Source: an uncultured Solobacterium sp.
Lineage (GTDB): Bacteria; Bacillota_I; Bacilli_A; Erysipelotrichales; Erysipelotrichaceae
Direction: 5' to 3'
NCBI GenBank assembly: GCA_900543035.1
Contig: UQPV01000037.1
Span: 1-27,768 of the forward strand
DNA: 27,768 nt
The notes under the pieces were generated by a model. It worked only from the letters and a program-made list of their open reading frames with translations, was not told the origin of the DNA and searched no databases. Within the stretch, counting starts at the first letter, position 1. Each line of letters begins with the position of its first letter. Positions 22,587-27,768 of the stretch are shown piece after piece. The position numbers were made by a program, and so were the translations under genes.

Positions 22587-25284
22587 GCTGTTCCTCCTTT
22601 CCTTCGGCATATGTGCCTGCTCTGGTGATGATGGCTTCCCTGACATAAGGCTGTCCGTGATAGCGGCAGATGTCATGGAAGTCGCAGTAGGTGCAGGCAT
22701 CTTCATCCGGTTCGCATTCGATCGCGCCGGACAGGATGCGCTGGGCCAGCCAGCTCAGCAGCCGCTTCATCCCTTCATCCAGCGGCTGCAGCTCGCGCAG
22801 CGTCTGTTTCGGATTATGCAGGACGACATTTCCTTCCTTATCTTGCTTCAGTCCGGCCACATGGGTGCCGTCATCATCGAAGGCGCTGATGTTTGTCGAG
22901 AAGATCCACCCGTTGAGCCGGTGCGCCTTGTCCAGCTGTGCCTGCACGTCCTCTTCTTCCACGGGGTCGCATGTCTTCTTTACCCGGGAGATCTTCAGTG
23001 CCTCCTGGGTGATCGATTCTTGTTTCGTCGACAGATAGAAGACGCCCATCACATCGAGGATGTCTTCGCTTTCAGGGATCATGCCGCTGTGCAGGGCGAG
23101 GGCATAGACGGGCAGCTGCAGCTGTCTGCCGCTGTACACCTTCGTTTCGCTGAGGGTCTTGCGGCTGCTCTTGTAATCGAGGATGACGCCCATGTGGGCA
23201 GCTGCGTCGATGCGGTCGATCACGCCGCTCATGCACAGCTGCGCGTCTTCTTCTTCCAGATCCATCCGGAAGGTGAAGGGCTGTTCCAGCAGCCGAGGGC
23301 TGAGGGCGCTGTGCTCCTCCAGCGCCTTCAGCCTGGCCAACAGCGCCTTCATCTGCACGAGCAGCTGCGCCTTCATCTGCTCATGCTGCGCATGCCGGTC
23401 GGGGAAGAGCGTCTCAGCTTCCTTGAACAGGGAGCCGATCATCTCGATCAGCTGCTGCTCGTCTGCCTGCGCATATTGCTTGCCCATCTGCGCACAGAGC
23501 TCCTCGAGCAAATGGTGGACCAAAGCGCCCAGGCTGGTCTCATCGATCTGCTGGCGGCTTCGCTTCAGCGACAGCCCATAGCGCAGGAAATAAGAGAAGG
23601 GACAGCCGCGGTAGCGTTCAAAGGCAGAGATCGAGCCATACAGCACATGATCGCGCAGGTAGAGGCGCCGTGCCAGATCGGCGTTGAGATGATGCGTAGG
23701 CGTGATGCGGCGGTGGACGGCCTGCGGCTGCAGCAGCGGGATCGGATCATCCGCATGCGCCTTCATCATCTGCTCGATCTCCAGGCTGGCTTCATTGCTT
23801 TTTCCTTCATAGGTCCCTTGCGGATACAGCGCGATCAGCGTCTGCTGAGCCATGCGGTATTTTCCGCATTGCGCAAGATGATGCGCATAGCGCTCATCCA
23901 TGGATGGCAGCGGCAGGGCCTCCCGCAGCTTTTCATCGAAGATGCCGCCATGCGGGACGAATCCGGGCCAGGCGTTCATGGTCACGCCGCATAAGAAGCG
24001 GATGGGCCGCTCATAAAACAGCTCCTTCATGCCGTGGATGATGACCCCGCGCAGCTGTTCGCCCGCGCTGTGCAGGCGGATGTCGTCAAGCAGGCGGATG
24101 ATGAAGGGGAGATCGTCTTCGCTGTGCAGATGCGGCCATGCGGCCTCCAGCACTTCCTGGACGGCCTGCATGCCCTGCAGGGCCGCGCGGCCTCCTGCAG
24201 AGAAGCGCTCTGCGCATCGTTCGCTGACGTGAGTGAACAAGGTGTCGAGCGGGCAGTCGCGGATCAGATCGAGCTGCGGCAGGATCTGCTGCTGGATGGC
24301 CGCGGCCTGCTCTTCCAGCCGACGAAGCCGCTTCAGCGCCTCTTCATCAAATAGCACGGAGGGGCCGACATGCTGGCTGCGGCACAGGTCGTCATGCACA
24401 TCGATGGCAAAGGTGTCCAGCAGCTGCAGCAGCGCGCTGCAGTCGATGGCAAAGGCGTCGCAGTCACAAAGCGCCTGCAGGTTGGCGGTGCAGGGGGAGC
24501 GCCGCCAGTTCAGCCAGGCCTGGGCCAGGGCAGCCAGCGGATCGCGCGCTGACGCGCTCAGCAGCGTATAGGGGATCTCATAGCGGCTGAAGATCTGCTC
24601 TGCCAGCTGCGCGTAAAAGGGATCCAGCGCGCACAACGCGATGTCCTCGGCATCCCAGTCCCGCTGGATGATCATCTGCGCGATCGCCTCGATCTCCTGG
24701 CGCATGTTCACCGCCCGGTAAAGCTCGCGCTGTGTGCATGAGCTTTCGCATGCCATCATCTGCGCGCCTTTGTCCAAGAGCAGGTTGACGATCCGCTGTT
24801 CTTCCAGGCTGAAGAAGGCCGGATAGATGCGGATGTGGGAAAGGTCTGTCTCCTTTTGGATGGCGGCGTACGCCTCCAGCTCGCTCTGCGCATCGGAAGG
24901 CAGATCTTCCAGCAGGGAGAGGATGCGGAACAGCTCGCGTTCATCGCCGCTTTGCTGCGGCAGGCTGTCTAGCGGCACATCATGGCGCTTCAGCTCGCAC
25001 AGAAAGCTGCGGCATTCCTCGAGGAAGGCAGTGTCCTCGAACAGAGAGCCGAAGATGGGAAAATCATCGCGATGCGGCAGCAGCGTGTGCCGGAAGCTGA
25101 GCAGCTGGCTGGCACGAGAAGGCGGTTGTGTCAATGAAAAACGCCTGCGCCAGGCAGACAAGGAGATCAGCGTGATCCCGATCTGGCCGCTGCCGCGCTT
25201 CAGCATCCTCTGCTGCAGGATCAGGCGCAGCGCGTCCGGAACCAGAATGATCGTTTCAGATGGAAAAGTGTCGGTCTGTGTCAT
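22570..25284 (-). CDS. addB: Helicase-nuclease subunit AddB, lacking N-terminal Walker A
   Basis: The partner of AddA, carrying the second nuclease and an iron-sulfur cluster. The C-terminal third shows Cys561 in GCPFSYFLRYGL and the C864-x2-C867-x5-C873 triplet, which together hold the [4Fe-4S] cluster; between them lies the nuclease core (GALVHHLLEELC, GVIDRIDAAAHMGVILDYKSS, and LQLPVYALAL). At 904 aa it is clearly shorter than Bacillus AddB (near 1170). Its first residues (ETIILVPDALRL) correspond to the strand after the P-loop in longer AddB proteins, so the ATP-binding GRSGSGKT segment is missing. An in-frame TAG sits just upstream of the ATG, so the short start is real. Whether it still senses chi-like sites is unknown. 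Confidence 0.93.
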   Translation of the reverse strand: MTQTDTFPSETIILVPDALRLILQQRMLKRGSGQIGITLISLSAWRRRFSLTQPPSRASQLLSFRHTLLPHRDDFPIFGSLFEDTAFLEECRSFLCELKRHDVPLDSLPQQSGDERELFRILSLLEDLPSDAQSELEAYAAIQKETDLSHIRIYPAFFSLEEQRIVNLLLDKGAQMMACESSCTQRELYRAVNMRQEIEAIAQMIIQRDWDAEDIALCALDPFYAQLAEQIFSRYEIPYTLLSASARDPLAALAQAWLNWRRSPCTANLQALCDCDAFAIDCSALLQLLDTFAIDVHDDLCRSQHVGPSVLFDEEALKRLRRLEEQAAAIQQQILPQLDLIRDCPLDTLFTHVSERCAERFSAGGRAALQGMQAVQEVLEAAWPHLHSEDDLPFIIRLLDDIRLHSAGEQLRGVIIHGMKELFYERPIRFLCGVTMNAWPGFVPHGGIFDEKLREALPLPSMDERYAHHLAQCGKYRMAQQTLIALYPQGTYEGKSNEASLEIEQMMKAHADDPIPLLQPQAVHRRITPTHHLNADLARRLYLRDHVLYGSISAFERYRGCPFSYFLRYGLSLKRSRQQIDETSLGALVHHLLEELCAQMGKQYAQADEQQLIEMIGSLFKEAETLFPDRHAQHEQMKAQLLVQMKALLARLKALEEHSALSPRLLEQPFTFRMDLEEEDAQLCMSGVIDRIDAAAHMGVILDYKSSRKTLSETKVYSGRQLQLPVYALALHSGMIPESEDILDVMGVFYLSTKQESITQEALKISRVKKTCDPVEEEDVQAQLDKAHRLNGWIFSTNISAFDDDGTHVAGLKQDKEGNVVLHNPKQTLRELQPLDEGMKRLLSWLAQRILSGAIECEPDEDACTYCDFHDICRYHGQPYVREAIITRAGTYAEGKEEQHAEVE

Positions 25285-25304
25285 ATCATCACCCTTTGCC
25301 CTCT

Positions 25305-25310
25305 ATTATA
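25305..25310 (-). promoter_or_regulatory. Probable -10 box for addBA
   Basis: TATAAT on the minus strand, 20 bases before the addB ATG (start to RBS AAAGGG). No good -35 box was found at 16-18 bases, so this rests on the -10 alone. Confidence 0.4.
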
Positions 25311-25377
25311 CCGGAAACGCCGGCAAAAGCCATGGAAGAAAACAACGGGAAGTATCAGGGTGCTGCTAATGTAAATG

Positions 25378-25415
25378 AAATCCGGAAAGCTTTTGAAAAT
25401 TAAGATTCCGGGTTT
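25378..25415 (-). terminator. Hairpin downstream of the Septu-like genes
   Basis: AAATCCGGAA (25378-25387) and TTCCGGGTTT (25406-25415) pair over 10 bp (one G-T) with an 18-base loop. It lies about 70 bases past the stop of the HNH gene. The T-run on the minus strand is short, so termination is probable but not certain. It also marks the composition change to AT-rich DNA. Confidence 0.4.
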
Positions 25416-25482
25416 TATATGTAACTGGAGTAACACGCAATTATTGTAAACGGTAAAAAATCTTTATAAGATAAGCGACTTT

Positions 25483-26229
25483 TCATCTACTTTCCACAAT
25501 TCGCTTTGCCTCCTGATATTCGGGACATTGCTGAAGGAACCATTTAGCATATCCAGAAAAAGCACTTTCAGGGTTTGCCAAAGAATCAATTATATCTAGA
25601 GAATTCCTTAGTTTGGTAATTCGGACTTTTTTTTTCTGGTCAGTATCTGCCTCAAAAATCCAATTTATTTTGTCTTTTAATTCATCAAGATATTCGGTTA
25701 TTGATTTCATCAATGCAGATCTTGCTTTATATAGACGTTCACAATTCAGGTTACACACATCAATTGTTTGTTGGGCTTTGTGTTCCTGACCAGATCCTGC
25801 AAGAGGTTTGATTCGTAAAAATGTATAAGTTAAAAGTTCTTCAGGATTTTCAATTGCGGGATTAATTATGGGGTTAGTATGTGTGTCAAAGTCAGATTTT
25901 GTCTCATTACATTTTCGGCATGATGGCAACAAATTATCCCACTCAAAAGCCAAAGCAGGGTATAGAGACTTGGGCTCAAAATGCTCAACTTCAATATGAC
26001 TGCTTTCTCCTGGTTTGCATTCGCAAAATGCACATTTATGATGACTGCTTGTAAACAAAGCATTTTGGATACTCTTGTGCCTATAATGAGACAGTAATCT
26101 ACTCTTTTCAGATTCGGGAATTTTATTATATTCTCCATAGGTGGCTATTGCATCTAGCAAGTTTTGAGTCCAGGTAGTTTTATTATCTACTAAAACTTGT
26201 GGCGCAGCAGGCTTTTGTATTTTAATCAT
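25483..26229 (-). CDS. ptuB: HNH endonuclease, PtuB-like (Septu)
   Basis: A 248-aa HNH nuclease. Cys66-x2-Cys69 (CAFC) and Cys104-x2-Cys107 (CRKC) form the zinc site of an HNH finger; between them are His83 in the catalytic EVEHFEPKS and Asn99 in the WDNLL segment, followed by N-x2-K (NETKSD). This spacing is that of PtuB proteins in Septu and in Ec78-type retron systems. The start at 26229 has a G-rich site (GGGGG) upstream and lies inside the last codons of the ATPase gene (8-base overlap), so the two are translated together. The AT-rich composition differs from addB next door, which suggests acquisition by transfer. Nuclease activity is predicted from motifs. Confidence 0.8.
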   Translation of the reverse strand: MIKIQKPAAPQVLVDNKTTWTQNLLDAIATYGEYNKIPESEKSRLLSHYRHKSIQNALFTSSHHKCAFCECKPGESSHIEVEHFEPKSLYPALAFEWDNLLPSCRKCNETKSDFDTHTNPIINPAIENPEELLTYTFLRIKPLAGSGQEHKAQQTIDVCNLNCERLYKARSALMKSITEYLDELKDKINWIFEADTDQKKKVRITKLRNSLDIIDSLANPESAFSGYAKWFLQQCPEYQEAKRIVESR

Positions 26230-27472
26230 TTTCGTCCCCCAATTCTAATTGTGCAAGTTTTACCTTTAGGACGTGAAGAATGGTGTTCGAAGGATGAACT
26301 ATGTCTTTTAGTTTTGTAATGGAATCTTTAAGTGCACTAATATTTCGGTCTTCGATATGATCTATTGCTTGATTTAAGAGAATTGTGTATTCTTTATTCT
26401 CAAGATTAGAAACACCCATAATCTCTTCTAATATCTCATCGGTGTCCCATCCGGAATATTTGTGTGCTGTTGGCTCAACACGTACATTTCTGCTTAACCC
26501 TGGAAGAACAATAAGTTCACCGGTTTCAGCAGATGTTATTAAATGAGGAGAATGAGTGGTTATAATAAATTGAAGTTTTGGAAAAAGTGTAGCTAATGAT
26601 TTTCGTATCGTCAACTGCCATTCAGGATGTAAATGGACATCCAATTCATCAATTATTACTGTTCCAGTAGCATTTGGAATATATGCATCTGCATCATCAT
26701 TTGTTCCTTCAATCCATTCAACGATTGCAAAAACTAATGATAAGACTGCCTGAAAACCAGCAGATACTTCCTCCAAATAGCAATCTATACCCTGAATCGT
26801 AAACATAGGTTCTAAGTCTTGTTTTATATTTTTGAATTTAAGTTTGCAGTTTGATGGGCCGAGATTTTCGAGATTATTAATAATCCATTCCCAATTTTGT
26901 TTATAAATTGTTGCCCATTCTTTATCTATTTCAAAATAGCGATTTATCATCCATTGTTTAACGTTAGGGAGAGATCCGCCCTCAATATTTTTAAATCCAT
27001 CTGAGTGATATTTTTTTCTTTGTTCTGTAGCTGATTGCTCTCTATGCATACCGTCTATTCTTTTATACTCGATTCGTCGGTATGCTCCCAAAAATAATGG
27101 GGTAATATTAAGATCATTTTCTTCAAGTTCACTCACGGTATAGGAGGTTCTCTCTGCCTGTTGTGGAGGCATAGACCAGAAGTGCAGATTTGCTCGTCTA
27201 TATTCATTGATATTTGAAACCCATCCTTCCCCTAATCCAATCCTATAATTAACGTTATTGTAGGTAGCATCAAACCAAATTGCAGATTTATCTCCGTATC
27301 GAAATCCTTTGGAATTGCTTGGGGCTAAGACTAAAGCAATACATTTTAGAATAGAGCTTTTTCCACAACCGTTGGGACCAACAATAAAATTGAATCTGTT
27401 ATTAAATGAAATGTCTAATTGCTCAAAAATGCCTGTGTCTTGTGCATGTAAATGAGTAATATGGTTATTCAT
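26222..27472 (-). CDS. ptuA: AAA/ABC-type ATPase, PtuA-like (Septu)
   Basis: A 416-aa ATPase of the SMC/RecF-like group. Walker A GPNGCGKSS (32-40), a signature-like SAGFQ (237-241), Walker B TVIIDELD (271-278) with HLHPEWQ after it, and the H-loop TTHSPH (305-310). Between the motifs is a 200-residue insertion with many aromatic and charged residues. An ATPase of this kind directly upstream of and overlapping an HNH nuclease is the Septu (PtuA-PtuB) arrangement. The ATG at 27472 has AAGGAGG seven bases upstream; ATG at 27475 is possible. No reverse transcriptase or retron RNA is seen upstream inside the window, so it is a plain Septu-type rather than retron-linked pair, as far as visible. 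Confidence 0.75.
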   Translation of the reverse strand: MNNHITHLHAQDTGIFEQLDISFNNRFNFIVGPNGCGKSSILKCIALVLAPSNSKGFRYGDKSAIWFDATYNNVNYRIGLGEGWVSNINEYRRANLHFWSMPPQQAERTSYTVSELEENDLNITPLFLGAYRRIEYKRIDGMHREQSATEQRKKYHSDGFKNIEGGSLPNVKQWMINRYFEIDKEWATIYKQNWEWIINNLENLGPSNCKLKFKNIKQDLEPMFTIQGIDCYLEEVSAGFQAVLSLVFAIVEWIEGTNDDADAYIPNATGTVIIDELDVHLHPEWQLTIRKSLATLFPKLQFIITTHSPHLITSAETGELIVLPGLSRNVRVEPTAHKYSGWDTDEILEEIMGVSNLENKEYTILLNQAIDHIEDRNISALKDSITKLKDIVHPSNTILHVLKVKLAQLELGDEND

Positions 27473-27509
27473 CATTTCTCCTCCTTAAATATAACCCTTT
27501 ATTTTTATC

Positions 27510-27538
27510 ATTGTAACACTCATGTGTATGGAATTAAA
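27510..27538 (-). promoter_or_regulatory. Probable promoter of the Septu-like operon
   Basis: On the minus strand TTTAAT (27533-27538), a 17-base spacer and TACAAT (27510-27515), about 37 bases before the ATPase start. The -35 box is poor. Confidence 0.45.
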
Positions 27539-27610
27539 GAGGACGTTGCCTTGAAACGGTGAGAAGATAGAAAACAATACGAGCAGATGAGAAAAAGGGA
27601 ATAATTTTTG

Positions 27611-27636
27611 GATTCTAATAATATCAGTGTAGAATC
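27611..27636 (-). repeat. 7-bp inverted repeat after an open frame at the window edge
   Basis: GATTCTA (27611-27617) and TAGAATC (27630-27636) flank a 12-base loop. On the minus strand it starts immediately after a TGA stop (27637-27639) and is followed by CAAAAATTATTCCC, so it could be the end of a gene outside the window, though the T-run is weak. Confidence 0.3.
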
Positions 27637-27768
27637 TCATTCCGTATTCAAATATATATACCCCCCTATATGTATATAAGATTTTAATATCACCTGCTTA
27701 TCATTACAGAGCACGTGGAGGAGAGTAGGAATTCTGCTCATTTGAATATCCTGTATGTTTATCAGTTG
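27637..27768 (-). CDS. Possible C-terminal end of an unseen gene
   Basis: The minus strand is open for 43 codons from the right edge to a TGA at 27637-27639, ending IGGYIYLNTE. Nothing is recognisable and 43 open codons in AT-rich DNA are only mildly unexpected. The hairpin right after the stop is the main reason to list it. Inside it a second inverted repeat, TATATAC (27655-27661) with GTATATA (27672-27678) around a C-run, could be a regulatory site instead. Confidence 0.2.
   Translation of the reverse strand, partial: QLINIQDIQMSRIPTLLHVLCNDKQVILKSYIHIGGYIYLNTE

Noticed and set aside
22450..23994. A 514-codon plus-strand frame across the addA/addB junction
   Set aside because: Antisense to both genes, no ribosome binding site, no recognisable motif.
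25332..25403. A 23-codon plus-strand ORF (MEENNGKYQGAANVNE...) after addB
   Set aside because: Protein-like composition but no ribosome binding site or promoter, and its end lies inside the hairpin at 25378-25415. Perhaps a gene remnant; too short to support.
25483..27768. Retron association of the PtuAB-like pair
   Set aside because: No reverse transcriptase frame or recognisable msr/msd RNA is present in the visible flank; it may lie outside, but nothing here supports it.
1..27768. CRISPR array, rRNA genes, prophage integrase or replication origin
   Set aside because: No regularly spaced direct repeats, no rRNA-like sequence, no integrase and no DnaA-box cluster were seen.

Overview
The window looks like chromosome of a fermentative, anaerobic low-GC Gram-positive bacterium (Bacillota). 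Supporting signs are strong AGGAGG-type ribosome binding sites, AddAB rather than RecBCD, FeoAB ferrous-iron uptake, an [FeFe]-hydrogenase, a pyrophosphate-dependent phosphofructokinase and a MACTT-type C69 dipeptidase. The mix suggests an Erysipelotrichia-like gut lineage, but that is inference; there is no rRNA or marker set to prove it.

Layout. (a) 1-2100 is visibly AT-rich and low in information: two small membrane proteins and the N-terminal stub of a zinc-ribbon transposase, all on the minus strand. (b) 2063-3260 is a plus-strand unit. A promoter leads straight into a SAM-I-clan riboswitch with terminator and antiterminator, then an unrecognised 102-aa gene, an ATGA-coupled 33-aa ORF and a lipoprotein. 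(c) 3268-5103 holds tRNA-Val(GAC) and pfp on the minus strand. (d) 5433-8986 is a two-gene hydrogenase operon: a NuoF-tail/GltD-like flavoprotein overlapping hydA. A C69 dipeptidase follows. (e) 10533-13023 is a TetR regulator plus DrrAB-type ABC exporter, with matching palindromic operators in front of tetR and in front of the exporter. A decayed flavodoxin gene follows (13083-13439). (f) 13508-16977 is a feo operon (feoA-feoA-feoB and three small membrane proteins, the last fused to an HMA metal-binding domain) behind a promoter whose spacer is a DtxR-like palindrome. (g) 17004-19321 carries a Gfo/Idh/MocA oxidoreductase, a cytidylate-kinase-like protein and an orphan protein resembling the N-terminus of GH3 glycosidases. 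(h) 19401-25284 is addB-addA on the minus strand. (i) From about 25370 to the end the sequence turns AT-rich again and carries a two-gene ATPase/HNH-nuclease pair resembling the Septu (PtuA-PtuB) anti-phage system.

How the parts fit. The core is energy metabolism (PPi-linked glycolysis, H2 evolution or uptake coupled to NAD(P)H) and the iron supply that iron-sulfur enzymes need. AddAB at the border handles double-strand-break repair, next to a likely acquired defence cassette. The most unusual item is the compact S-box riboswitch without a P4 helix in front of a gene with no recognisable link to methionine metabolism. The Septu-like pair and the HMA-fused Feo accessory protein come next.
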